Shown here one piece after another: positions 24,479 through 33,351 of a DNA stretch of 64,000 nt (the stretch's first letter is position 1; every line of letters starts with the position of its first letter). The DNA lies in NCBI GenBank assembly GCA_963795055.1, contig CAWCGJ010000032.1:11115-75114 (forward strand), written 5' to 3'. The notes under the pieces were generated by a model. That model saw only the letters and a program-made list of their open reading frames with translations. It did no database searches and had not been told where the DNA came from. The stretch comes from JASHPR01 sp963795055. GTDB lineage: Bacteria; Actinomycetota; Actinomycetes; Streptosporangiales; Streptosporangiaceae. A program made the position numbers and the translations under genes.

Positions 24479-25882
24479 CTAAGGCGCGTCCGGCGGGTGC
24501 CCGTCCTGGCGCAGTTTCTCGGTCGCGGCGAGGATGCTTTTCTGCAGGTCGTTGAGCGGTTGATCGGCGGTCCTCGGCCCGGCGGCCTCGGCCCGCGCCG
24601 CGGCCTGGCGTACCAGGGCGTCCCGGGGCGGGGCAGGTCGTGGCGTCGTGCGGGTCAGCAGTTCCCCGAGGTGGTTGGCCTGGGCCACGCGCGTGCCCGG
24701 GTGTTGCGGGCCCAGGCCCAGCCGGGGCCGTTTGGCTGGCCCCGCCAGCGGATCGCTGGCCCCCGGGCAGAAGCGCTGCAGGATCGTCTTGATGATCGAG
24801 GTGTGGTCGAACAGGGTGTGCGACACCGCGCGCGGCTCGGTCCACGGCGAGACGATGATCGCGGGCACGCGCACGCCGTAGCGGCCGAACATCTCGGGCT
24901 CGTCGTCCGCGGCCGCAGGCGGCGGGACGTGATCGTAGAAGCCGCCGTTTTCGTCGTAGACGATGACCAGCAGGCAGCGGTCCCACTGCGGGCCGGAGGC
25001 CAGCGCGTCGTAGGCGGCGAGCACGAGATCCTGGCCGTCCTTGATGTCGGCCATCGGGTGGTCGTCGTTGACGGGCAGGCCGAGCGGGTTGAAGTTGGTG
25101 AACGCCGGGTCGATCCACGACACCTGGCGCAGCGTCCCGGCGGCGGCGTCTTCGAGGAAGCTGGGGATCTTCGGGTTGCAGGTGACGTCGAACACGGCCT
25201 TCCACGGCAGGCCGTCCTTGCTGAAGTAACCGTACCGCTGGTGGTGCCCCAGCCGGTAATGCACGTCGGCCAGGCGCAGCGTCCCGGGATCGAAGGAATA
25301 CCAGCGCCAGGAGACGTTCTGCGCGTCCAGATGCCGGACGAAGGAGGGCTGGTGGTACAGCGGCGGAATATGCGGCGGCCGGTCATCGCGGCTGCCGGCG
25401 GCCACCCCGCACAGGGCGTACAGCCGGTTGGGCAGCGTGGCCTCGGGCACCAAGCTGAACCAGCGGTCGCAGACCGCGAACTGTTCGGCCAGGTGGTCGT
25501 AGACGGGGACGTCGGCGGCCTCGTAGTAGCCCATGACGCAGCCCGGGTCGCCGTCCTCCACCCCGTCCCGGGCCAGGGTCGCGGCCGCGCTGGCCACGAA
25601 TCCGCTCATCTGGCCGTCGGCGATCTGAACGCCGATCGCGTCCCCCGAGTGGTCGGGATCCATCCCCAGGGCCGTCTCCGCGAGATGGTGCACCGGGTAG
25701 CTGCGCCCCTGGTACTCGTTGGCCAGGCCCGGGCGCAGGCCGTCGATGTCCGGGCGCCGGCCCGTTAAGGACAGGTATCCCAGCATGTGATCGAAGGAGC
25801 GGTTCTCCAGCATCATGACCACGATGTGGTCGATCTTCTCCAGGTTGGCGGTACCGGCTGGATCGCTGTCATTAACGTCCAT
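24479..25882 (-). CDS. Phosphoesterase-family (phospholipase C/acid phosphatase-like) protein
   Basis: 467 aa of the alkaline-phosphatase superfamily phosphoesterase type. Metal-site motifs are visible: VVMMLENRSFDHMLGY near residue 22 (Glu-Asn), YDENGGFYDHVPPP near ~305 and PAIIVSPWTEP and FDHTSIIKTI near ~345-370. Secreted relatives carry a Tat signal; none is present here, so this enzyme looks cytoplasmic. Substrate may be a phospholipid or phosphodiester. A related gene with the same missing signal is at 38668. Confidence 0.85.
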   Translation of the reverse strand: MDVNDSDPAGTANLEKIDHIVVMMLENRSFDHMLGYLSLTGRRPDIDGLRPGLANEYQGRSYPVHHLAETALGMDPDHSGDAIGVQIADGQMSGFVASAAATLARDGVEDGDPGCVMGYYEAADVPVYDHLAEQFAVCDRWFSLVPEATLPNRLYALCGVAAGSRDDRPPHIPPLYHQPSFVRHLDAQNVSWRWYSFDPGTLRLADVHYRLGHHQRYGYFSKDGLPWKAVFDVTCNPKIPSFLEDAAAGTLRQVSWIDPAFTNFNPLGLPVNDDHPMADIKDGQDLVLAAYDALASGPQWDRCLLVIVYDENGGFYDHVPPPAAADDEPEMFGRYGVRVPAIIVSPWTEPRAVSHTLFDHTSIIKTILQRFCPGASDPLAGPAKRPRLGLGPQHPGTRVAQANHLGELLTRTTPRPAPPRDALVRQAAARAEAAGPRTADQPLNDLQKSILAATEKLRQDGHPPDAP

Positions 25883-25937
25883 GGTTCCTCCGTCGCTGGC
25901 TCAGCCCACCCGTCCGGTGGCATCCTCAACGAGTACC

Positions 25938-27056
25938 TCACCCGCTGACCGAGGACCAGTCCTCGAAGCCGGTGGGGTCGTGCCGGCCCATGCTGGCGTG
26001 CTCGAACATCCCCCAGCCCTCCTCGCCGCCGAGCCGGGCGCGGACCAGGTGATCGGTGACGCCGAACGGGATCCGGCCGGTCACGGCCGGATCGGACAGG
26101 TCGTAGACGGCGCAGCTGCTCCATCCCCGGCCCATCCACCGGCCGTGCGACCAGTCGGGGTCGCCGGTGTAGCCCGCGCCCACGTGCAGCGGCACCGAGG
26201 TGACGGTCTGCAGGTCCAGGGTCAGCGGGGTGCCGTCCCGTTGCGTCAGGTAAATCCGGGCTGATTCCGGATGCCGGGTGCCCGACCGGTAGCCAATGTC
26301 CACCCGCGGCCACCCGAGCTGATCCACGCGGCCGTCCGGCCAGACCCGCCGGGCGTCGTTCAGCGTGCGGTAGCCGTCCGGGTTCTCCTGCAGGATCACG
26401 ATCACCGCGCAGGACTCGAACCGCAGCGGCGCGTAGACCCACCAGAACCCCGCGATGCGCTCGGCGGCCGCCCGGCCCGGGGGCTCCGGCTCGCCCACCG
26501 GCCTGATCCCCCAGGAGCGGTCCCGGACGCCGGCCCACCGGTCGCTGGTGACGGCGAACTCCCTGTCCCCCGCCCGCAGCCGTCCGCTCCAGCTCCCCAC
26601 CTGGGAGAAGCGGGAGGCGTCCAGGACCGGCCGGCGCCCGGCCAGCAGCAGGTGCGGCTCTTCGGCTACCGCCGGGAACGCCCCGGTCCAGTGCAGGTCG
26701 AAGTCGATGCTGCCGTCCGGTGACTCGCAGCTGAGGTCCAGCCGCCGCAACGGCTCCACGACCTCGATCCGGTACCCGCCGACCCGCTGGTCGAGGCTGC
26801 GCTCGGCCAGGGCGTCGGAGAACCGCACGCTCCACACGCGGTCGCCGAGGCGGGCGGCCGCGTACGCGTCGATCACGCCCAGGTTCGGGTAGACCCCGAG
26901 CCCGGTGACCAGGAAGATCTCGCCGGTCCGGTCGTGCACGTTGAGGTAGCAGCGGTCGTAGAAGTTGCGGTCGCTGCTGGCCACGCGGTCCATGGGCAGC
27001 GGCGTCTGGTGGATCGGGTACTCGTCGAGCGGAGTCGGCACTCGCCTCAGTCCCAT
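25938..27056 (-). CDS. Large beta-structured protein of the DUF7064/7065 (CrtC-like) type
   Basis: 372 aa. No catalytic motif I can name. Alternating short strands (DGSIDFDLHWTGAFPAV, GVRDRSWGIRPVG, FWWVYAPLRF) and the PWSHGRWMG-like DPDWSHGRWMGRGW resemble the double-barrel fold of hydroxyneurosporene synthase/AttH relatives, now split into DUF7064/7065. The start ATG (27056) overlaps the stop of the phosphotransferase gene by 10 bp, so translation is coupled; this two-gene arrangement recurs in actinobacteria near lipid and steroid catabolism genes. Role inferred only from context. Confidence 0.6.
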   Translation of the reverse strand: MGLRRVPTPLDEYPIHQTPLPMDRVASSDRNFYDRCYLNVHDRTGEIFLVTGLGVYPNLGVIDAYAAARLGDRVWSVRFSDALAERSLDQRVGGYRIEVVEPLRRLDLSCESPDGSIDFDLHWTGAFPAVAEEPHLLLAGRRPVLDASRFSQVGSWSGRLRAGDREFAVTSDRWAGVRDRSWGIRPVGEPEPPGRAAAERIAGFWWVYAPLRFESCAVIVILQENPDGYRTLNDARRVWPDGRVDQLGWPRVDIGYRSGTRHPESARIYLTQRDGTPLTLDLQTVTSVPLHVGAGYTGDPDWSHGRWMGRGWSSCAVYDLSDPAVTGRIPFGVTDHLVRARLGGEEGWGMFEHASMGRHDPTGFEDWSSVSG

Positions 27057-28192
27057 CGGTAGGTGCCGGCGAGCAACTGCTCCAGGCTCGCCCGGTGCAT
27101 CACGTAATCGTCGGGATCCGCGGGCACCTGATCCTCGCCGAAATGGATCATCCGCCGCTTGATCCTGGCCATGATGATCGCGTGCCGCAGCGCGGCGTAG
27201 GTGAGGTAGAAGTCCATGTCCCGCAGCGGCCAGCCGGTCAGCTCCTGGTAGCAGCGCTCGACGTCCGAGCGCCGCAGGAGGTCGGGCAGGCCGGGCTGGT
27301 CGAAGAACTCCGCGATGTCCTGGAAGAACCGGTGCAGGAACACCAGCCAGCCGACGTCGAGCTCGCGGGGGCCGAGCGCGGCCATCTCCCAGTCGAGCAC
27401 GGCGGCGGGCTCGAAGTCCCGGTAGATGATGTTGCCGATCCTGGCGTCGCCCCAGCACAGCGCGTCGGGCCCGGGATCGCGGGGCCAGTGCTGCTCCAGC
27501 CAGTCCAGGCTCCGCTCGATGATCGGCACCCGGAAGCCGTCGCCGGCCAGCGCCCAGCGGTAGTAGTCGCGCTGCTGGGCGACGTGGCACCGCAGCGCGT
27601 CCCGGCCGGCCGGGGGGCGCAGGACGGGGAACCTGGCCGCGGGCCCGGGAATCGCGTGCACCTTGGCCAGGATCGCGACGCTGGCCCGCTGCAGCCGCGC
27701 GCGTTCCTCGGGCGCGGCCTCCAGCAGCCACCCCGTGAACACATAGGGCGGGTTGTCCAGCGGAATCTGCCCGTCGACCTGGTCCATGACGAAGAAGGGG
27801 GTGCCGAGCGCGCCGCCGTCCGGCTCATTCCACCGCAGCGCGGGCAGCGGGATATCACAGCACGCGGCCACGCCGCTGATCACCTCGAACTGCGCGGGCA
27901 GGTCGTAGCGGGGGAACACCGGCACCGCACTCGGCTCGGGCGCCATCCGGGCGACGTAGCGACCGCGGCCCGGCGGGGGCTCGCCGGGCCAGCCGGCCTC
28001 GAACAGCACCGAGGTACTCGACAAACCGCCGTTGTCGGGCAGGCCGACCCCGGTCACCGTGGGGCGGCCCGGTCCGGGCGCCCGGCCGGCCAGCCAGTCC
28101 TGCAGGGCCGCGGTCAGCGCGGGAATGCTGCGCTCGCTGACGGTCATCTTGCGTTTCTCGCCGTGCGACCGGTCGTCCTCCGGAACGGCCAT
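27047..28192 (-). CDS. APH-fold phosphotransferase (ACAD10/FadE36-like)
   Basis: 381 aa kinase-like fold. The catalytic loop is LCWGDARIGNIIYR (residues ~247-260, canonical His replaced by Trp-Gly-Asp) and the metal motif AAVLDWEMAALG follows. The C-terminal MDFYLTYAALRHAIIMARIKRR is typical of the family linked to acyl-CoA dehydrogenases and hydroxy-acid phosphorylation, rather than drug resistance. Coupled to the DUF7064-type gene. A KstR-like box lies 88 bp upstream of its ATG, in line with lipid or sterol metabolism. ATG at 28147 is a possible alternative start. Confidence 0.8.
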   Translation of the reverse strand: MAVPEDDRSHGEKRKMTVSERSIPALTAALQDWLAGRAPGPGRPTVTGVGLPDNGGLSSTSVLFEAGWPGEPPPGRGRYVARMAPEPSAVPVFPRYDLPAQFEVISGVAACCDIPLPALRWNEPDGGALGTPFFVMDQVDGQIPLDNPPYVFTGWLLEAAPEERARLQRASVAILAKVHAIPGPAARFPVLRPPAGRDALRCHVAQQRDYYRWALAGDGFRVPIIERSLDWLEQHWPRDPGPDALCWGDARIGNIIYRDFEPAAVLDWEMAALGPRELDVGWLVFLHRFFQDIAEFFDQPGLPDLLRRSDVERCYQELTGWPLRDMDFYLTYAALRHAIIMARIKRRMIHFGEDQVPADPDDYVMHRASLEQLLAGTYRWD

Positions 28193-28279
28193 GGCGGCCT
28201 CCTATCCGGAAGACCGGCCCGCGGATGGCCCGCCATCCGGGGCGCTGCCTACCGCTCGCGAGGCCGGTCGCCAGTGAAT

Positions 28280-28293
28280 TGAAACGTGTTCTA
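28280..28293. promoter_or_regulatory. KstR-like operator TGAAACGTGTTCTA
   Basis: The 14 bases fit the mycobacterial KstR consensus TnnAACnnGTTnnA exactly. It lies in the 205-bp divergent gap between the APH/DUF7064 operon and the cupin gene, 87 bp from the former's ATG, and stands out as an AT-leaning patch. KstR is a TetR repressor of sterol-catabolism genes; no kstR is in the window. Confidence 0.5.
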
Positions 28294-28397
28294 GCGAACG
28301 CTAACGAGCGTGGCTTGCGCGGTCAACGGCCCGTGCCCGGGCGACGGGTTCCGATATCTCCAAGCCCGCCCGCCGGACCCGGGTGCACGCTGGGGGC

Positions 28398-28826
28398 ATG
28401 GAATCACCCGCGAACCCCGGGCCCACACCCGCCCCGAGCTTCGACCTGTCCCAGGTATACGTCCATCTCGGCCTCGGGGCCCGGGCGAAAACCCTGCCCG
28501 ACTTCACCTGGAGCGAGGAGTATCTGCAGCGGTATGAGGCCGAGCATGCCGCCGACGGTGACGAGGGGCGCCTGGTAATGATCGGACCCGAACGGGCGTC
28601 CTGGACGAGCTGGGAGCGGCATCCGGCGGGCGACGAGGTGGTCGTGGCGCTCTCCGGCCGCCAGACCCTCATCCAGGAGGTCGATGGCGTGCAGCGCCGG
28701 ATCGAACTGCGCGCGGGCCAGGCGGTGATCAACCCGCGCGGGGTCTGGCACACGGCGGACGTCCACGAGCCCGGCTCGGCCCTGTTCATCACGCCCGGGC
28801 GCGGCACCGAGCACCGCCCGCGGTAG
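28398..28826 (+). CDS. Cupin-domain protein
   Basis: 142 aa. A single cupin barrel: WERHPAGDEVVVALSGRQTLIQE (motif 1, with His and Glu) and AGQAVINPRGVWHTADVHEPGSALFITPG (motif 2, with His). Metal binding is likely; the ligand is unknown. ATG at 28398 is preceded by GGGGGC; an upstream GTG at 28383 is possible. It is divergent from the APH operon and may share its operator. Confidence 0.8.
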   Translation: MESPANPGPTPAPSFDLSQVYVHLGLGARAKTLPDFTWSEEYLQRYEAEHAADGDEGRLVMIGPERASWTSWERHPAGDEVVVALSGRQTLIQEVDGVQRRIELRAGQAVINPRGVWHTADVHEPGSALFITPGRGTEHRPR

Positions 28827-28957
28827 GAAACACCGGATCATGGGTGGTCGGCCGGCTTGGTGGTCTCCGGGGCAGGCGGGCTTGCGTCGCCGGCGGCCGG
28901 GGCGCGGCCTGTATCTTAGGCGCGCTGCCCGAGCATTGTCGCGTCACGGAGGATGAG

Positions 28958-29368
28958 ATGACTCAGCCACCGAGAATGGACGTCACGTCGGTAACGATCG
29001 GTGCGCCCGCCCCGCGTCAACTCGCTGCCTTCTACGCCCGGATGCTTGGCTGGCCCATCGCGGTCGAGGAACCGGCCAGGCCCGGTTACCCGCCGGAAGA
29101 CGGCTGGGCGCAGATGCGGCCGCCGGCAGGCCAGATCGGCCCGCGACTGAACTTCGAGTATGAGGCCGAGTACACGCGGCCGGTGTGGCCGAGCGAGCCG
29201 GGCAAGCAGCACACCACCATCCATCTGGACATCGCCGTTGAGGATCTCGGCGCGGCCGTCGCCTGGGCCACTGAGGCCGGCGCGGTCCTGGCCGAGTATC
29301 AGCCGCAGGAGAATGTCCGGGTGATGATCGACCCGGCGGGGCATCCTTTCTGCCTCTTTCGCGACTAG
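28958..29368 (+). CDS. VOC-family protein
   Basis: 136 aa. VTIGAPAPRQLAAFYARMLGWPI opens, TTIHLDIAVEDLGAAVAWATEAGA is the central helix and MIDPAGHPFCLFRD closes, all typical VOC. The metal ligands are partly present (His in HLDI). Closest in look to actinobacterial glyoxalase-like proteins of unknown substrate. ATG at 28958 has GGAGGATG upstream. Confidence 0.8.
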   Translation: MTQPPRMDVTSVTIGAPAPRQLAAFYARMLGWPIAVEEPARPGYPPEDGWAQMRPPAGQIGPRLNFEYEAEYTRPVWPSEPGKQHTTIHLDIAVEDLGAAVAWATEAGAVLAEYQPQENVRVMIDPAGHPFCLFRD

Positions 29369-29409
29369 CCGAGTACCGCCGGTATCGGCGCACTGGCCCG
29401 CGCCTGGGG

Positions 29410-29853
29410 TCAGCCGCGGGGTCCCGGCGCGACGAGTTCACGCTCGGGTTCCGGCACCGGCTCCTCCCAGCCGGGAAGCTCGAAGACCCTGCTCAGGTCC
29501 GGGCCCGAGGGCAGGTGCCCGCCATCCAGTTCCCGGCCTCCCGACGGCGGCGAGATTGGCTCGGGCCGCTTCGGGCCGCCGCCGGGCGGGTTACCGCCGG
29601 AGCCTTGCGCGCCCAGACGAAACCCCCAGATGCCGAAGACCACCAAGATGACCAGGCTAGTGAGATAGCCCCCGATGATGACGAGCAGGTTCCCGGCATA
29701 GACGACCGGTCCGCCGATGGCCTCATGCGATACCAAGGCGATCATGCCGACCCCCCATGCCAGGACGGCGCCCACGGCCGCACGCCCCCCGCGCCGGGCC
29801 GCCGCCAGTAAACCCGAATCTTGCCCAGCATCCGGACCTCCCAGCGCAGGCAC
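29410..29853 (-). CDS. Small membrane protein, unknown function
   Basis: 147 aa. Two spans (AAVGAVLAWGVGMIALVSH near 25-43 and GNLLVIIGGYLTSLVILVVFGIWGF near 54-78) and a long Pro/Gly-rich cytoplasmic tail. No family recognised. Codon-position GC bias on this strand looks normal for the genome, supporting it as coding. Convergent with the VOC gene; 232 bp separate its start from the next membrane protein gene. Confidence 0.55.
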   Translation of the reverse strand: MPALGGPDAGQDSGLLAAARRGGRAAVGAVLAWGVGMIALVSHEAIGGPVVYAGNLLVIIGGYLTSLVILVVFGIWGFRLGAQGSGGNPPGGGPKRPEPISPPSGGRELDGGHLPSGPDLSRVFELPGWEEPVPEPERELVAPGPRG

Positions 29854-30085
29854 AAGCTCCTACTACCAGGCTAAACCCAGTCGGCTCCGGCCACGCCGCC
29901 GCCCCTGATGCGGAGTTACCTGCCTCGGCGAGCTGTTCGGGCGGGGCGCAGCACGAGGGTCCAGGCGGCTTCGGGCTGCGGCGGCGCCGTGCCGAGCGGT
30001 GGCCGTGAACTCATGTGGCGCCGGTTGCGGATAACGGATGTAACCTTCCGAGCACCCTCGGCAGGCGCAACGAGGAGAGATCGCC

Positions 30086-30577
30086 ATGTACCAGCCCCAC
30101 CCGTCCAGCGGCCAGCCGACCGGTCCGCTGCGGCCTCCTGCTCCCGCGCCGGTGCTGACCGCGGTCAAGCTCATGTACACGGGCGCCGTCGTCAGCGCCG
30201 TCACCCTGATCGTCTGGCTGACCATTGCCATCGGCGACGTCCAGGCCGCCGCCCGCGGGCGATGGCTGGGCCACAGCCTCACCGCGGCCCGGCTGATCCA
30301 CCTGCGTCCGCTCATCGTGATGGTGTTGATGGTGGGCGGCCTGGTCGTGATCGCCCTGTGGCTGTGGCTGGCGCGGGCGGTCGGGCAGGGCAGGAACTGG
30401 GCTCGCATCCTGTCCACGGTGCTGTTCGGCCTGGCGACGCTGGAGCTGGCCGGCCTGCCTAGCGCCGGGCAGGTGTTCTGGGCCATGCTGACCTGGCTGA
30501 CCGGCCTCGCCGCGGTATGGCAGCTCTGGCGCCCGGCCTGCACCACGTTCTTCCAGCGATACCGGCCGGCGGCATAG
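30086..30577 (+). CDS. Four-span membrane protein, unknown function
   Basis: 163 aa with a Pro-rich N-terminus (PHPSSGQPTGPLRPPAPAP) then four hydrophobic segments near residues 28-48, 70-95, 102-122 and 127-147, an architecture common in actinobacterial inner-membrane proteins with a cytosolic proline tail. RBS GAGGAGAG precedes ATG 30086. No partner gene. Confidence 0.7.
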   Translation: MYQPHPSSGQPTGPLRPPAPAPVLTAVKLMYTGAVVSAVTLIVWLTIAIGDVQAAARGRWLGHSLTAARLIHLRPLIVMVLMVGGLVVIALWLWLARAVGQGRNWARILSTVLFGLATLELAGLPSAGQVFWAMLTWLTGLAAVWQLWRPACTTFFQRYRPAA

Positions 30578-30662
30578 ACGCGGCCGCCGGCTCCCGCCGC
30601 AGGCCGCTGACGGTGCTCACCGGCTCGTTATGGCTGTCTGGACGGTGTGGCAGACTCCCCGC

Positions 30663-31250
30663 ATGGTGGGAGTGGACGCCAAAGCCGACCTGCACCGTTA
30701 TTTGCAGGCCGCCCGGGAAGCTCTGCTGTGGAAGCTCGACGGGCTGGCCGAGTACGACATCCGTCGCCCGCTGACGCCGACCGGCACCAACCTGCTGGGC
30801 CTGGTCAAGCACCTGGCCGGTGTCGAGCTGTGGTACTTCGGGGATGCTTTCGGGCGCCCGCCCCGCGAACGGCCCTGGTCGGCCGACGATGCCAGAAACA
30901 ACGCGGACCTTTGGGCCACGGCCGACGAGTCCCGCGATCAGATCGTCGGGATGTACCGGCAGGCCTGGGCGCACGCCGACCAGGCGATCGAGGCGCTGGG
31001 ACTGGATGCGGTCGGCCACGTGCCCTGGTGGCCAGCCGGTCGGCAGGAGGTGACGCTACACCTGATTCTGGTGCACGTCCTCGCTGAGACCAACCGTCAC
31101 ACCGGGCAGGCCGACATCGTCCGCGAGCTCATCGACGGGACCGCGGGACTGCAAGCCGATGCCGATAACCTGCGGATACGTGACGCGAAGGGGTGGCAGA
31201 ACTATCGCGACCAGCTTGAGCGAGCGGCGCGACAAGCCGGCCAGCGCTAA
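30663..31250 (+). CDS. DinB/DUF664-family protein
   Basis: 195-aa four-helix bundle. The metal-ligand pattern of the superfamily is visible: LLGLVKHLAGVELWYFG (His ~50), and VLAETNRHTGQADIVRELIDG (His pair ~145). In actinobacteria this family includes mycothiol-dependent transferases. ATG at 30663. A second member lies at 42977 with the same motif order. Confidence 0.82.
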   Translation: MVGVDAKADLHRYLQAAREALLWKLDGLAEYDIRRPLTPTGTNLLGLVKHLAGVELWYFGDAFGRPPRERPWSADDARNNADLWATADESRDQIVGMYRQAWAHADQAIEALGLDAVGHVPWWPAGRQEVTLHLILVHVLAETNRHTGQADIVRELIDGTAGLQADADNLRIRDAKGWQNYRDQLERAARQAGQR

Positions 31251-31381
31251 GCCTATGAGGACCGGCGCCAACATCGGCTAGCCAGCCGGCGCCGCTCGCA
31301 CGGGCCTGGCGGGTGCTAATGCCGGGGCCCAGGGCCGCTGTAGAGACGGCCTGCTGCCGCCGCCCTTCCTGCCGTTCGGTT

Positions 31382-31609
31382 CTAGCCCTCGATCAGCACG
31401 GTCCAGGTGTTGTCGTCGACCACTCCAGTCTGGGTCAGCTTGAAGGCGCGCTGCTGGGCCTTGACCGCGGTCTCCGTGTTCGGGCCGAAGATGCCGTCGA
31501 TCGTGACCGGGCTCCCCAGCGCAGTGAGGAGACCCTGCAGCCGGTGCACCATCCGGTCCTGCGGCTTGTCCTGGTCGCCGGCCTTCAGTTCGGGAAGAGT
31601 GATATTCAC
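31382..31609 (-). CDS. Peptidoglycan-binding-like (PG_binding_1) small protein
   Basis: 75 aa, nearly all one PGB three-helix fold: VHRLQGLLTALG, IDGIFGPNTETAVKAQQRAFKLTQTGVVDDNTW. There is no signal peptide, so either it is intracellular or the domain serves another role, as in phage or toxin-linked proteins. GTG at 31609 is preferred over ATG at 31678 because of GCAGGAG seven bases upstream. Confidence 0.75.
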   Translation of the reverse strand: MNITLPELKAGDQDKPQDRMVHRLQGLLTALGSPVTIDGIFGPNTETAVKAQQRAFKLTQTGVVDDNTWTVLIEG

Positions 31610-31715
31610 TGTGATCTCCTGCGATGGCAGTGGCGGAGTCCTGACAATGCGGCTGTTCGGGATCGTAACAAGCGCCACCCGCCACCTCGGACGCCGGCAC
31701 GGTCGCCGCTGACCC

Positions 31716-31746
31716 GGGCGCGCTCGGAGGGACTCAAGCCCTCAAC
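31716..31746 (-). other. tRNA 3'-end-like sequence, possible att remnant
   Basis: On the bottom strand a TψC-arm-like hairpin (GAGGG/CCCTC around a 7-base loop) is followed by an acceptor-like CGAGCGC. The 20 bases at 31716-31735 are identical to 58265-58284. No 5' half of a tRNA exists here, which is typical of an attachment site left by an integrase. Confidence 0.5.
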
Positions 31747-31769
31747 AGTGCCACGGTAGAGACGGTCAG

Positions 31770-31943
31770 TTACGCGTCCAGCCGCTCCATGGATTGCACG
31801 TGCGCCTCCTGCACACGCAAGATCGCATCCTTGCCGCGGAACAGCACCACCCAGCCGTCTTCCCGTTCGACCTCGTCGATGTCGGTAAGCGTCTCCTGGA
31901 CCACCGACTCATCGTCTCCGTAGACCATCCGGTAGGTCGCCAT
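31770..31943 (-). CDS. Small conserved-looking protein, unknown function
   Basis: 57 aa: MATYRMVYGDDESVVQETLTDIDEVEREDGWVV and a short FRGKDAILRVQEAHVQSMERL helix. It is not recognised. A strong ribosome site (AGGAAAGGAG) precedes ATG 31943, which argues for expression. The charged, alternating pattern suggests a compact alpha/beta fold. Confidence 0.6.
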   Translation of the reverse strand: MATYRMVYGDDESVVQETLTDIDEVEREDGWVVLFRGKDAILRVQEAHVQSMERLDA

Positions 31944-32273
31944 CTGGGCGCTCCTTTCCTGTAGTGACCACTCAATCATCCCGGCGACCAGCGACCCTTC
32001 CCGCTGGTTGCAGGTCTTCCCTGGGACCCCGCAGAGTCGCCGCTGACGCCGGGAAGATCGCCGCCGCCGTGGCGGCCGCCCGGCGGCAGCCCTTCTGGCC
32101 GCGCCCGGCTGTCAGCTGCCGGCGGGCTCTTCGCCGGTGTCCGGTTGGTTCTGTGCCGGCATCAGCCGGGCCCCGATACTGGGAAGCGTCCCGGCTGCTC
32201 ACGGTGTACACCTTCAAGCGACCCTATAGCGAAGACAGCGGCCCCAGAAGATCGAACGGGTGTAGATGGCAAG

Positions 32274-32663
32274 TCAGGGGCAGCGGTCCGCAAGGACGCA
32301 GAACTCGTTGCCCTCTGGGTCGGCCATCACCACCCAGCTCACGTCGGGGCCCTGGCCGACGTCGGCGTGCCGGGCACCCAGGTCGAGCAGGCGACGGACC
32401 TCTTCGTCTTGCTCCCTGTCGGTGGGGTTGACGTCGAGGTGGAGCCTGTTCTTGACGTTCTTGCCCTCGGACACGCGCGCGAAGGTCAGCGTCGGTGGCA
32501 CTGGGCCGAGGTGGTTCCTGCCTTCAGGCACCGCAGGGGAGCCAATTGTGACAATTCCGTCGTCTTCGTCTTGCACCTCGTAGTCAAGGACCGAGCACCA
32601 GAAGCCGGCGAGACCGCTCGGATCGGCGCAGTCGATCGCAAGTTCGGTGAACTTACTGGTCAT
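32274..32663 (-). CDS. VOC-family protein (glyoxalase-like domain)
   Basis: 129 aa. FTELAIDCADPSGLAGFWCSVLDYEV, NRLHLDVNPTDREQDEEVRRLLDLGARHADVGQGP and the closing VVMADPEGNEFCVL are the actinobacterial 'glyoxalase-like' type. His in HLDV and Glu in EGNEF could form a partial metal site. Resembles the gene at 48577 in its ending (DPEGNEF). ATG at 32663 follows GGAGGTCC on the bottom strand. Confidence 0.82.
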   Translation of the reverse strand: MTSKFTELAIDCADPSGLAGFWCSVLDYEVQDEDDGIVTIGSPAVPEGRNHLGPVPPTLTFARVSEGKNVKNRLHLDVNPTDREQDEEVRRLLDLGARHADVGQGPDVSWVVMADPEGNEFCVLADRCP

Positions 32664-32697
32664 GTCAGGACCTCCCAGTCAAGCAGCGGGTCCGGGG

Positions 32698-32770
32698 AGC
32701 TGATCCTCACCGGCAAGAAACCCGACGACCGTGTTCACCATGCCCGGCGGCAGCCTGCGGCTGTCCTTCG
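32698..32770 (+). pseudogene. Tyrosine-recombinase fragment, frameshifted
   Basis: One frame reads LILTGKKPDD and, after a one-base shift, another continues VFTMPGGSLRLS. This order matches the segment before the integrase active-site box (KPDDLVFT..GG.LRLSNWRR). A parallel fragment with FTMPGGRVMRLSNWRRSVF is at 53340. Only about 25 residues survive. Confidence 0.4.
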
Positions 32771-32879
32771 CCGGGTGGTTCCCGTGTTGGCTACCCCTAG
32801 GAGTGACCGAAGATCCATTGCCCGGCGCCCGCCAGGGGCGCGACACTACAGATGAGGGCAATCTGAGGGGGTGGCCGCC

Positions 32880-33290
32880 ATGGGAGCAGCTGAGGAAGAG
32901 CGGCACGTCCTCGCGGTTATCTACGAGATGCTCGATGCCCAGGAACTGGGCAATGTGGGGCGGGTGCTCGACACGCTCTCCGACCGTCCTGAGGCTGCTC
33001 ATATGGCCACCGACGGGATTAAGTGGGAGACCAGCACGGAGGCCGCCCAGGCCGTCACGGCAGTGCCCGGTGACGGTCTTCGGCTGGTGGCCGACCACTT
33101 CGACGTTCACCTTCAGGGCGGCGTTGCGTGGGCCGAGGGCCTTGGGCGCATCATCAATCAGAGCGGTGCTGAGCGCCCGGTACGGATGTCCGGTGTCCTG
33201 GTCCGCGAACATGGGCAGTGGGTGATCGTGCAGTCGCACGCTTCGCTTCCGGTCCGGGACGCGGAGATCTTCAGGCTAGAGACCGGCTGA
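32880..33290 (+). CDS. SnoaL/NTF2-like protein
   Basis: 136 aa alpha+beta cone: HVLAVIYEMLDAQELGNVGRVLDTLSDRP opens, followed by a region of strands (RLVADHFDVHLQGGVAWAEG, RMSGVLVREHGQWVIVQSHASLPV). Looks like the SnoaL_3/DUF4440 type used for stress or polyketide roles; ligand unknown. ATG at 32880 is chosen because GAGGGGG stands eight bases before it; a GTG at 32871 is in the ribosome site itself. Confidence 0.68.
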   Translation: MGAAEEERHVLAVIYEMLDAQELGNVGRVLDTLSDRPEAAHMATDGIKWETSTEAAQAVTAVPGDGLRLVADHFDVHLQGGVAWAEGLGRIINQSGAERPVRMSGVLVREHGQWVIVQSHASLPVRDAEIFRLETG

Positions 33291-33351
33291 GGATTCGAAC
33301 CCTGACCCACCGTCTCGACAAGCGTTGCCAACCACAGGCGGAAGGAGCCCC

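Noticed and set aside
33281..33305. GGATTCGAACC resembling a tRNA T-arm on the bottom strand
   Set aside because: Stem pairing fails beyond three bases and there is no acceptor or anticodon arm; it overlaps the end of the SnoaL-like gene.
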